Positions 32,230 through 38,656 of a stretch of DNA of 47,210 nt are shown piece by piece (position 1 is the first letter of the stretch; each line of letters begins with the position of its first letter). This stretch comes from Thermoleophilaceae bacterium (lineage in GTDB: Bacteria; Actinomycetota; Thermoleophilia; Solirubrobacterales; Thermoleophilaceae). Below the pieces are notes generated by a model. It saw only the letters and a program-made list of their open reading frames with translations. It had not been told where the DNA came from and made no database searches. The position numbers were made by a program, and so were the translations under genes. The DNA is taken from positions 1 to 47,210 of the forward strand of contig JAFGJG010000055.1 of assembly GCA_016929195.1 (NCBI GenBank), in the 5' to 3' direction.

Positions 32230-32679
32230 TTGCGCCGCCTTCGTCGCGTGCTCGCGGGCTGCCTGCTCGCGGGCGCACTCGTGCCGCCAGCCGTCCCTGC
32301 CGCCGCGTCCCCAGAGGGAGCGATGGTGCGGGCGATCAACAAGGTCAGAGTCAGCTACGGGCTGACCGCGCTCAAACGCTCGGACAGCCTGCACAGGTCC
32401 AGCTCGCGCTTCGCGCGCCAGCTGATGGTCCGCGACGTGTTCGCCCACGGCGCCCGCATCGCGGTCGCCGGCCGCTTCGACTGGGCCGGCGAGAACCTGG
32501 AGCTCCACTACGGCTGGAGGCCGCGCCCGCGCTATGTGGTGAAGCGCTGGCTGGCGTCGCCCGCCCACCGCACCGTGCTGCTTTCGAACGAGTGGCGCTG
32601 GGTGGGGGTCGGGCTCTCCCGCGGGGTGTTCAGCTCGAGCACGGCCACCATCTGGGTCGGCCACTTCGGGAGGGTCTAG
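32230..32679 (+). CDS. Short secreted CAP/SCP-domain protein under riboswitch control
   Basis: This 149-residue protein has a signal peptide (MRRLRRVLAGCLLAGALVPP, cleavage near VPAAA-SP at about 27). A reduced CAP domain follows: AINKVRVSYGLTAL, SSRFARQLMVRDVFAHG, DWAGENLELHYG, VKRWLASPAHRTVLLSNEW and WRWVGVGLS. It is shorter than the CAP protein at 9921, but the GENLE and SPAHR core is retained. The role is extracellular or in the cell wall. Translation starts at the TTG at 32230, five bases after AGAGAGG, since no ATG or GTG precedes the signal peptide in frame. The upstream c-di-AMP riboswitch ties it to envelope or osmotic homeostasis. Confidence 0.85.
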   Translation: MRRLRRVLAGCLLAGALVPPAVPAAASPEGAMVRAINKVRVSYGLTALKRSDSLHRSSSRFARQLMVRDVFAHGARIAVAGRFDWAGENLELHYGWRPRPRYVVKRWLASPAHRTVLLSNEWRWVGVGLSRGVFSSSTATIWVGHFGRV

Positions 32680-32685
32680 GGACGC

Positions 32686-33120
32686 TCAGGCGGCGAGCTT
32701 GCGGCAGAGCTCGGCGAGTGAGCGCTTCTCGCCGTCGTCGAGCTTGTCGAACGCCTGGCTGACGCGCTCGGCGTGAGCGGGGAAGAGCCGCTCCACGAGC
32801 GCGCGGCCGGACGGCGTGAGCAGCACCTCGACCGCACGCCGGTCAGAGGACAGGCGCCGGCGCTCGACGAATCCGCGCGCCTCGAGCGTCTCCGTGACCT
32901 CCGTGGCGTTCGCCTTGCTCCAGTCGAACCGCCGCCGGAGCGCGCGCAGCTCGAGCGAGCCCCCGGCGGTGGTGAGGACCACCAGCGCGGAGAAGCCGGC
33001 CGCGGACACCCCGGCCCGCTCCAGCTCGGCGGCGAGCCGGCGACGCACGGTCGCCTCGGCGCGGACGAGCGCCGTGAGCGCGCGATGGGCGAGGGGATCG
33101 CCGAGCTCGAGGGACGACAT
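32686..33120 (-). CDS. MarR-family transcriptional regulator
   Basis: The 144-residue winged-helix protein has the MarR layout: an N-terminal dimer helix (LTALVRAEATVRRRLAAELE), then GVSAAGFSALVVL, the recognition helix region FDWSKANATEVTETLEARGF, the wing VERRRLSSDRRAVEVLLTPSG, and a C-terminal dimer helix. MarR proteins respond to phenolics, oxidants or antibiotics; the ligand and targets are unknown here. The ATG at 33120 has a TAGCAT box 9 nt upstream. It lies between a secreted-protein gene (convergent, 6-bp gap) and the MerR-type gene, with a hairpin between the two regulators. Confidence 0.9.
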   Translation of the reverse strand: MSSLELGDPLAHRALTALVRAEATVRRRLAAELERAGVSAAGFSALVVLTTAGGSLELRALRRRFDWSKANATEVTETLEARGFVERRRLSSDRRAVEVLLTPSGRALVERLFPAHAERVSQAFDKLDDGEKRSLAELCRKLAA

Positions 33121-33129
33121 CCCCGCGCG

Positions 33130-33135
33130 ATGCTA
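33130..33135 (-). promoter_or_regulatory. -10-like box TAGCAT for the marR-type gene
   Basis: TAGCAT lies 9 nt before the ATG at 33120 with no Shine-Dalgarno between. It fits the leaderless pattern. Confidence 0.42.
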
Positions 33136-33145
33136 GGAGCGACGG

Positions 33146-33170
33146 CGGACGGCCGGTGCCCTGCCGTCCG
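33146..33170 (-). terminator. Hairpin between the two regulator genes
   Basis: CGGACGGC and its complement (33163-33170) form an 8-bp stem with a 9-nt loop, 10 nt beyond the stop of the MerR-type gene on the minus strand. It probably terminates that transcript before the marR-type promoter. Confidence 0.5.
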
Positions 33171-33179
33171 TTGCGGACC

Positions 33180-34085
33180 TCAGGAGTTGGCGGCTGCGGG
33201 CACGCGTCCCGGCCGGGCGGCGGGCTCGACCTCCGGCGCGACCACGACCTGCTCGAGGCGGCCGCTGTCCACGTAGGCCTTGAGCCGCTCGACGGCCTCC
33301 GAGGGCACCGTGCCCAGCGAGGGGATCCCGTGCTCGCCGGTCACCGGCATCGACTCGCGGTACTCGAACACGGGGCCGGCGGAGCCGACCTGGCGGACGG
33401 TGTACACGAGCCGGCCGACCACCTCGAGGGTGGCCTCGCCGCCGCAGAACACGAACGCGGTCGGGTCGATCGCGCGGATGGCGCGGACGATCCGCTCGGG
33501 CGGGAGGTCGAAGGCCAGCAGCAGCGTGCGGAACCCGGCGCGGCGGAGCGCCAGCTCGAGCGCCTGCACGTGCAGGGACTCGAGGTCGAGCCGCGGGCTC
33601 GAGTCGAAGAGGAGCACTCCCTGCGGGCGGGTCGCGGGGGCCACGACGCGGCGGGCGGCGTGCAGCCAGCCGGTGGCCCAGCGGCTGCCGAGCTCGCGCT
33701 CGGCGTCGCGGCCCTCGCGCTCGTACGCGAGCTCCAGCGCGGGGAGGAGGACCTCCTCGACGGAGCGCTCGACCGAGCGCACCGCGAGGCTCTCCTCGAG
33801 GATGCGGTCGGCCACGCCCTCGTCGAAGTGGTCGAAGGCGTCGAGCAGCCGCGCGGGGGACGAAGGGCCCTCGCCGCGCTGGCGCGCAAGCTCGATCGCC
33901 GAAGAGATGTTGTGGGTCTCGAGCAGCGCCCGGCGGAGCGACTCGAGCTCGGTCAGGTCGTACTGGCGGTGGCCACCCTGCGTGCGGCGCGGCTTCGGGT
34001 AGCCGAAGCGGCGCTCCCAGCTCCGCAGCGTGTTGGGGCTCACCCCGAGCAGCTCGGCGGCTGCGTTGGTCCTGATCCCGCTCAC
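33180..34085 (-). CDS. MerR-family regulator with degenerate cobalamin-binding-like domain (CarH/LitR-like)
   Basis: The 301-residue protein has a MerR HTH at 1-70 (AAELLGVSPNTLRSWERRFG, then RRTQGGHRQYDL). A helical bundle spans about 85-175 and a Rossmann-like B12-binding domain fold about 175-285 (GVLLFDSSPRL, ELALRRAGFRTLLLAFDLPP, PTAFVFCGGEA). CarH-type photoreceptors need an E/DxH motif for the axial His and W-x9-EH in the bundle. I cannot find the axial His motif (DLESLHVQALELALRRAG stands there), and only WATGWLHAARR resembles the bundle site. It may therefore bind another ligand or none. The GTG at 34085 follows GGGAGG. The upstream region carries a REP copy and repeated TTGCACGGG motifs. 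Confidence 0.85.
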   Translation of the reverse strand: MSGIRTNAAAELLGVSPNTLRSWERRFGYPKPRRTQGGHRQYDLTELESLRRALLETHNISSAIELARQRGEGPSSPARLLDAFDHFDEGVADRILEESLAVRSVERSVEEVLLPALELAYEREGRDAERELGSRWATGWLHAARRVVAPATRPQGVLLFDSSPRLDLESLHVQALELALRRAGFRTLLLAFDLPPERIVRAIRAIDPTAFVFCGGEATLEVVGRLVYTVRQVGSAGPVFEYRESMPVTGEHGIPSLGTVPSEAVERLKAYVDSGRLEQVVVAPEVEPAARPGRVPAAANS

Positions 34086-34104
34086 TTGACCTCCCGATCG
34101 ACTG

Positions 34105-34143
34105 TGGCATCGATGCGCACCCGGCCAAGCCGGCTGCTTCCGC
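34105..34143 (-). repeat. REP-like 39-nt palindromic element, copy 3 (diverged, reverse orientation)
   Basis: Read on the minus strand it is GCGGAAGCAGCCGGCTTGG followed by CCGGGTGCGCATCGATGCCA. It matches copies 1 and 2 at all but about four positions, and its stem has one mismatch. Unlike them it lies in a 5' region, about 20 nt before the start of the MerR-type gene. Confidence 0.7.
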
Positions 34144-34199
34144 CAAACCGCGTCAGCGTCGCGGCACTACTTCGCACATCCACGCGCCCATTACGAGGC

Positions 34200-34306
34200 G
34201 CACGGGGCCTTTGCACGGGCTTCCGCGGCGGGAGCACGTGCCTGGCTGCAGGTTTTGTCGTCCTGGCGCGCAGGCTCCGCAAGCCGTGCACCCGTTCTTG
34301 CACGGG
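34200..34306. repeat. Three TTGCACGGG-type motifs upstream of the MerR-type gene
   Basis: TTGCACGGG occurs at 34211-34219 and 34298-34306, with a related GGCACGGGG-like copy (gcacgggg) at 34200-34207. The last perfect copy is also the right arm of an inverted repeat, CCGTGCA / TGCACGG (34284-34290, 34299-34305). That hairpin lies just past the stop of the zinc-ribbon gene and may be its terminator. The repeats lie in a 235-bp non-coding gap and are candidate operators. Confidence 0.45.
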
Positions 34307-34320
34307 TTAAAACGGCGGGC

Positions 34321-34830
34321 TCAGCGAATTCCGAAGCCGCTGGGCTCCACCGCGACGAGCGCGGCGTGCGGCGATCCGCAGCTGGCGATGCGCGCGGAGA
34401 GCGTGCCCACGGGGGGCGCGTCCTCCGGCACGAGGCGCACCGGCATCGCGATCGTCTCGGTGCGGCTGAGCGCCGCCCGGCGGACGTGCTGCTCGAGCTG
34501 CTCGTCCCCCAGCGGGGACGTGACGATTGCGAGGAGGTGCGAGCCCGTGAGCTCGCCTTCCTCCCCAAAAACCTTGTCGCCGCTCCGGCTGACCGCGCTC
34601 ACGGCCAGCTCGGCGGTCACGATCAGGAACGCGGCCCCGGAGCCGGGCAGCGCGTCGCCGGCGGCGGTCAGCATGACGCCCATCCCGCAGCGCTCGCAGA
34701 CGCGGCGGCGCAGCTCGGGACGGCCCGGCAGGGCATCGTCCGGACCACCGCAGCGGGAGCAGAAGCGGACCGTCTCGGTCCGGGTCCGCCCGGGTCGCGC
34801 GTGGTCGTCGGTGTGGGTCAGGAGCGGCAT
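34321..34830 (-). CDS. Zinc-ribbon plus PAS-like domain protein
   Basis: This 169-residue protein has a four-cysteine zinc ribbon (FCSRCGG at about 23-29 and VCERCGMGV at about 44-52). A compact alpha/beta domain of about 110 residues with PAS-like features follows (AFLIVTAELAVSAVSRSGDK, FGEEGELTGSHLLAIV, RTETIAMPVRLVPE). I recognise no named family; such small proteins may sense a ligand or interact with a kinase. The gene is transcribed divergently from fumC across 143 bp and lies upstream of the MerR-type gene in the same direction. A hairpin follows it. Confidence 0.72.
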   Translation of the reverse strand: MPLLTHTDDHARPGRTRTETVRFCSRCGGPDDALPGRPELRRRVCERCGMGVMLTAAGDALPGSGAAFLIVTAELAVSAVSRSGDKVFGEEGELTGSHLLAIVTSPLGDEQLEQHVRRAALSRTETIAMPVRLVPEDAPPVGTLSARIASCGSPHAALVAVEPSGFGIR

Positions 34831-34917
34831 CGGCGGTCGAGTTCGATCACAACACGGGTCCCCCGAATTCGCCCGCGGCCGTCGATCAATGCAGCGGTTC
34901 GCAGCTGGAAGACGGAG

Positions 34918-34929
34918 CGAAAGCTTTCG
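34918..34929. promoter_or_regulatory. 12-bp perfect palindrome in the fumC upstream region
   Basis: CGAAAGCTTTCG lies 44 nt before the fumC GTG, in the 143-bp divergent gap. A perfect dyad with an AT-rich core in this GC-rich genome is a candidate operator for fumC and/or the zinc-ribbon gene. The rest of the gap shows no other clear element. Confidence 0.4.
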
Positions 34930-34973
34930 ATTCGCTCGGTAGCCTCCGTGGGGTAACCGAACGAGGAGAGGCA

Positions 34974-36281
34974 GTGGCCGTACAGCAGGAGCTCTGGGGG
35001 TCCGAGACGAGCAAGGCCGTGGAGAACTTCCAGGTGTCCGGCGAGCGCGTGCCGGTGCCCGTCGTTCGCTGGCTGGCGCGGATCAAGGCCGAGGCCGCGC
35101 GCGTGAACGCCGACCTGGGCCTCCTCGACGCCGAGCTGGCCGAGCGGATCGCGCGGGCGGGCGACGAGGTCGCCGCGGGCGAGCACGACGACCAGTTCCC
35201 GATCGACGTGTTCCAGACCGGCTCGGGCACCTCGACGAACATGAACGCCAACGAGGTGATCGCGAACCTCGCCGGCGACGGCGCACACGCGAACGACCAC
35301 GTGAACATGGGCCAGTCGTCGAACGACGTGTTCCCCTCGGCGGTCCACCTCGCCGCCGTGTCCGAGGTTCGCGAGCGGCTGCTGCCGGCCATCGACCACC
35401 TCGCCTCGGCGTTCGCGGGCAAGGCCGGCGAGTTCGCCGACGTCGTCAAGGCCGGCCGCACGCACATGATGGACGCCGTCCCCGTGACGCTCGGGCAGGA
35501 GTTCGCCGGCTACGCGGCCCAGATGACGCTCGGGCGCGACCGCGTGAGCGACTCGCTCGGCCGCGCCGAGCAGATCCCGCTCGGCGGGACCGCCACCGGC
35601 ACCGGCCTCAACACGCATCCCGAGTTCGCCGCGCGCGTGCGCGGGCGGCTCGGCCTCGGCACCGCGCCGCGCGACCGCTTCGAGGCGCAGGCGAACCGCG
35701 ACGGGCTCGTGGAGCTGCACTCGGCGCTCAAGGGGGTCGCGGTGTCGCTCACCAAGATCGCCAACGACCTCGTTCTGATGGGCTCAGGGCCGCGGACGGG
35801 CCTGGTCGAGCTCCAGCTGCCCGAGCTCCAGAAGGGCTCGTCGATCATGCCCGGCAAGGTCAACCCGGTGATTCCCGAGGTGACGCTCCAGGTGGCCGCC
35901 CAGGTGATCGGCAACGACACCGCCGTCACGGTCGCCGGGACCCAGGGCAACTTCGAGCTGAACGTGCGCGTGCCGATGATCGCGCGCAACCTGTTCGAGT
36001 CGATCCGGATCCTCACCTCCACCTGCCGGCTGCTCGCCGACAAGTGCGTGTCGGGGATCGTCGCGAACGAGGAGCAGCTGCGGCGCCACGCCGAGTCCAC
36101 CCCGGCGATCGCCACCGCGCTGAACCCGCACATCGGCTACGACCTCGGCACGGAGATCGTCAAGGAGGCGGTCGCCTCCGGCCGCACCATTCGCGAGGTC
36201 GCGATCGAGAAGGGCGTGGACGAGGCGACCCTCGACGAGGCGCTCGACCTCCGCGGGATGGCCCGCGGGTCCGGCGAGTAG
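34974..36281 (+). CDS. fumC: Fumarate hydratase, class II
   Basis: This 435-residue oxygen-stable fumarase catalyses fumarate to malate in the TCA cycle. Conserved blocks are TGSGTSTNMNANEVIAN, NDHVNMGQSSNDVFP, KAGRTHMMDAVPVTLGQE, and the fumarase/aspartase signature GSSIMPGKVNPVIPE near residue 288. The distinction from aspartase and argininosuccinate lyase rests on the THMMDAVP and NMGQSSND context. The N-terminus is about 15-20 residues shorter than the E. coli enzyme but includes LWGSETSKAVENF. The start GTG at 34974 follows GAGGAGAG with good spacing. It is a single gene with a possible operator palindrome upstream. Confidence 0.96.
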   Translation: MAVQQELWGSETSKAVENFQVSGERVPVPVVRWLARIKAEAARVNADLGLLDAELAERIARAGDEVAAGEHDDQFPIDVFQTGSGTSTNMNANEVIANLAGDGAHANDHVNMGQSSNDVFPSAVHLAAVSEVRERLLPAIDHLASAFAGKAGEFADVVKAGRTHMMDAVPVTLGQEFAGYAAQMTLGRDRVSDSLGRAEQIPLGGTATGTGLNTHPEFAARVRGRLGLGTAPRDRFEAQANRDGLVELHSALKGVAVSLTKIANDLVLMGSGPRTGLVELQLPELQKGSSIMPGKVNPVIPEVTLQVAAQVIGNDTAVTVAGTQGNFELNVRVPMIARNLFESIRILTSTCRLLADKCVSGIVANEEQLRRHAESTPAIATALNPHIGYDLGTEIVKEAVASGRTIREVAIEKGVDEATLDEALDLRGMARGSGE

Positions 36282-36340
36282 CGATCGAACAGCTGTCCAG
36301 CCGGGCATCCGAACGCGCTCGCCATGCGTTTGTAGGTGCA

Positions 36341-37435
36341 ATGAGACGACTTCTGCTGTGCTGTGTCCTGCTCGCCCTCGGAGCCGCTCCGGCGAGCGCC
36401 CAGGCCCCGGCCGATCCGCGCGGGGTCGATCCCGCGAGCCCCAACCCGCTGGCGGGGCTGAGGCTGTTCGTGGATCACGACTCGCCCGCCTGGGAGGCGT
36501 GGCGCAGGTACGAGCGGCGCGGCCAGCGGGGCAAGGCCGCGCTCGTCTGGAAGATCGCCCGCGAGCCGCGCAGCCTCTGGTTCGGGCGCTTCACCCGGCC
36601 GAACTTCCACGTCAAGGTGCGCCGCCGCATCGACGCCGCGAAGGCGGTGGGGCAGGTGCCCGTCTTCACCCTCCTCCGCGCGGAGTCGACCAAGTGCTCC
36701 CCCACCTACCAGGGCGGCGGTCCGCGGGGGGACCGCGCCACGCGCAAGTGGTACGACGCCATGGCGCGTTCCATCGGGAACGACCGCGTGATCATCGCCT
36801 TCGAGCCTGACTCGCTCGGCACGATCGACTGCATGGCGCGGAGCCGGCGCGACGACCGCTACAAGCTGCTCCGCTACGGCGTGAACGCGCTCTCGAAGCT
36901 GCCGAACGCGACCATCTACCTCGAGGCGGGTGCGTCCGACTGGGAGTCCGCGCCCCTGACGGCGAAGAAGCTGCGGCGGATCGGGGTGGCGAAGGTCCGC
37001 GGCTTCATGCTGAACGCGACCCACTACGACTGGACGGGCGCGAACATCCAGCACGGGCTCGAGGTGTCGCGCCTGATCGGCGGCAAGCACTTCATCGTCA
37101 ACACGGCCGAGAACGGCCGCGGGCCGGTGCACTACAAGCGCTGGATCGACCGCAGCCGCCACATCTGGCGCCGGATCAACATCTGGTGCAACCCCGGCCT
37201 CCGGGGCCTCGGCCCGGCGCCGACCACCGCGACGGCCAACCCCTCACGGGTTGACGCCTACCTCTGGATCAACCGGCCGGGCTTCGCCCAGTCGTGCCAG
37301 GGGCGGAAGATCGACTGGTTCGCGCCGCGCGCGCTCACCCTCGCGCGGTTCGCGACGAACTGGCTTCGCGCGCCGCGCGGGACCGTGCACGGGCACTTCA
37401 AGCGGTATCCGAACAGCGTGTTCGGGATCCCGTAG
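36341..37435 (+). CDS. Secreted glycoside hydrolase family 6 (endoglucanase/cellobiohydrolase)
   Basis: This 364-residue protein has a signal peptide (MRRLLLCCVLLALGAAPASA-QA, cleavage about residue 20) and a GH6 catalytic domain. Signatures are VPVFTLLRAESTKCS (usually Y in RD/AS-type active-site loops), the acid catalyst in FEPDSLGTIDC (Asp near 156), VRGFMLNATHYDW, and the product-side block CNPGLRGLGPAPTT. Family 6 enzymes cleave beta-1,4-glucan with inversion. No cellulose-binding module or linker is present, so it is a bare catalytic domain. It might act on a self-made glucan as well as on plant cellulose. The ATG at 36341 is set by the signal peptide. Confidence 0.9.
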   Translation: MRRLLLCCVLLALGAAPASAQAPADPRGVDPASPNPLAGLRLFVDHDSPAWEAWRRYERRGQRGKAALVWKIAREPRSLWFGRFTRPNFHVKVRRRIDAAKAVGQVPVFTLLRAESTKCSPTYQGGGPRGDRATRKWYDAMARSIGNDRVIIAFEPDSLGTIDCMARSRRDDRYKLLRYGVNALSKLPNATIYLEAGASDWESAPLTAKKLRRIGVAKVRGFMLNATHYDWTGANIQHGLEVSRLIGGKHFIVNTAENGRGPVHYKRWIDRSRHIWRRINIWCNPGLRGLGPAPTTATANPSRVDAYLWINRPGFAQSCQGRKIDWFAPRALTLARFATNWLRAPRGTVHGHFKRYPNSVFGIP

Positions 37436-37439
37436 GCGC

Positions 37440-38396
37440 TCAGCAGAACGGGGTGCGCGCGCCGGCGCAGGCCGGCGGCCCGCTCGCCGCGCGATAGGCG
37501 GCGGTGCCCGGGAGCACGTAGGGGATCGGGTTGACGGGCGTGCCGTAGCGGCGCACCTCGAAGTGGAGGTGCGGGCCGGTGCTGCGGCCCGTGGAGCCGA
37601 CCCAGCCGAGCAGCGTGCCGCCGTTCACGGCCTGGCCCGGCCGGACGGCGATCCGCGACATGTGCGCGTACCAGCTCTGGAAGCCGAGCCGGTGGCGCAG
37701 CACGACGAGGTTGCCGTAGCCGCCGGTGTTGAAGCCGGCGAACTCGACGACGCCCCGTCCGCCCGCCTTGATCCGCGTGCCGCCGGGGACCGGGAAGTCG
37801 AGGCCGGTGTGCCGGCGGCCGCCCACGTGGCCGAAGCCATCGCCGATCGGGCCGTTCAGCGGGTGGTAGAAGCGCACCGGCGAGTCCGGGTGGCTTCCGG
37901 CGCCGCGCCGCAGCGCGCGAATCGTCCGCGGGCCGGCGAGACCGTCGGCCCCGATGCCGATCGCGCGCTGATAGGCGTAGACGGCCCGCGACGTACCGGG
38001 GCCCATGGCGCCGTCGATGGCGCCGGGCGAGTAGCCCTCGCGCCAGAGCAGGAACTGGAGCATCGCCACGTCCCAGCCGACGGCCGACGGGGCGAGCACG
38101 CGCGACCCGAGCGCGGGCCTGCCGCGTCGCCCGAGTGCGCGCCGAGTCCGCGGCCCGGCCACCCCGTCGACGGACAGGCGCTTGCGGCGCTGGAAACTCA
38201 TGACGGCGGCGCGCGTGAGCGGGCCGGCGACGCCGTCGACCTCGGCCGCGTAGAGGCCCCTGGCCTTGAGGGCCGCCTGAACGGCGGCGACCTTGGGGCT
38301 CCCGGCCGAGGCGGGTGGGGCGGCGATGAGGGCTATGAGGGTGAGCGCTACGGCGACCGGCACGGGGACGCCCCAGCGGATCCGTCCGCGAGGCAT
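37440..38396 (-). CDS. Secreted M23 metallopeptidase with two peptidoglycan-binding domains
   Basis: The 318-residue protein has a signal peptide (basic MPRGRIRW, core VPVAVALTLIALIAAPP, cleavage near ASA-GS at 31-32). Two PG_binding_1 repeats follow at about 35-88 (VQAALKARGLYAAEVDGVAG) and 105-163 (LQFLLWREGYSPGAIDGAMG). The M23/LytM domain has zinc ligands H196 and D200 in RRHTGLDFP, the AHMS strand and the HLHFEVR motif. LytM enzymes cut peptide cross-links of peptidoglycan. All zinc ligands are present, so it should be active. The C-terminal ACAGARTPFC may form a disulphide. It is convergent with the GH6 gene (4-bp gap), and the tandem repeat array lies upstream. Confidence 0.93.
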   Translation of the reverse strand: MPRGRIRWGVPVPVAVALTLIALIAAPPASAGSPKVAAVQAALKARGLYAAEVDGVAGPLTRAAVMSFQRRKRLSVDGVAGPRTRRALGRRGRPALGSRVLAPSAVGWDVAMLQFLLWREGYSPGAIDGAMGPGTSRAVYAYQRAIGIGADGLAGPRTIRALRRGAGSHPDSPVRFYHPLNGPIGDGFGHVGGRRHTGLDFPVPGGTRIKAGGRGVVEFAGFNTGGYGNLVVLRHRLGFQSWYAHMSRIAVRPGQAVNGGTLLGWVGSTGRSTGPHLHFEVRRYGTPVNPIPYVLPGTAAYRAASGPPACAGARTPFC

Positions 38397-38452
38397 ATGA
38401 ATGCGGTCGGCAGTGCGCCGCCCTGGGCGAGCGCTGCAAGATCACCTGCAGC

Positions 38453-38652
38453 GGCGCGAGCCCCACAGCGACCGGCCGGCGCACACAGGGGTCCGGGGGC
38501 GCGAGCCCCACAGCGACCGGCCAGCGCACACCGGGGTCCGGGGGCGCGAGCCCCACAGCGACCGGCCGGCGCACACCGGGGTCCGGGGGCGCGAGCCCCA
38601 CAGCGACCGGCCAGCGCACACCGGGGGTCCGGGGGCGCGAGCCCCCGGATGC
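38453..38652. repeat. 45-bp tandem repeat array with embedded hairpins
   Basis: Units start at 38453, 38498, 38543, 38588 and 38634 (spacing 45, 45, 45, 46); the fifth is partial. Each unit reads GGCGCGAGCCCCACAGCGAC then CGGCC-G/A-GCGCACACCGGGG-TCCGG. Units 1 and 3 have CCGGCCGGCG and units 2 and 4 CCGGCCAGCG, implying duplication of a 90-bp pair. Each junction can form GGGGC-GCGA-GCCCC. No unique spacers separate units, so it is not CRISPR. It fills the gap between the dehydrogenase stop and the M23 start. Confidence 0.9.
38628..38649 (-). terminator. Hairpin terminator of the dehydrogenase operon
   Basis: TCCGGGGGC and GCCCCCGGA form a perfect 9-bp stem with a GNRA-type GCGA loop, 7 nt beyond the aldehyde dehydrogenase stop. 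The tandem units downstream look like shortened copies of the same hairpin. Confidence 0.7.
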
Positions 38653-38656
38653 CATC

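Noticed and set aside
32037-32230. T-box leader for ileS
   Set aside because: The minus strand lacks a T-box core, and a TAGAAT box lies 10 nt before the start. The structure in this gap reads as a ydaO riboswitch on the plus strand instead.
34086-34320. A tRNA or known riboswitch in this structured gap
   Set aside because: I found no cloverleaf, no T-arm GTTCGA-type block and no recognised aptamer core. Only the REP copy, the TTGCACGGG repeats and one hairpin are supportable.
38453-38652. Regular repeats resembling a CRISPR array
   Set aside because: Units are directly contiguous with no variable spacers, and no cas genes are present.
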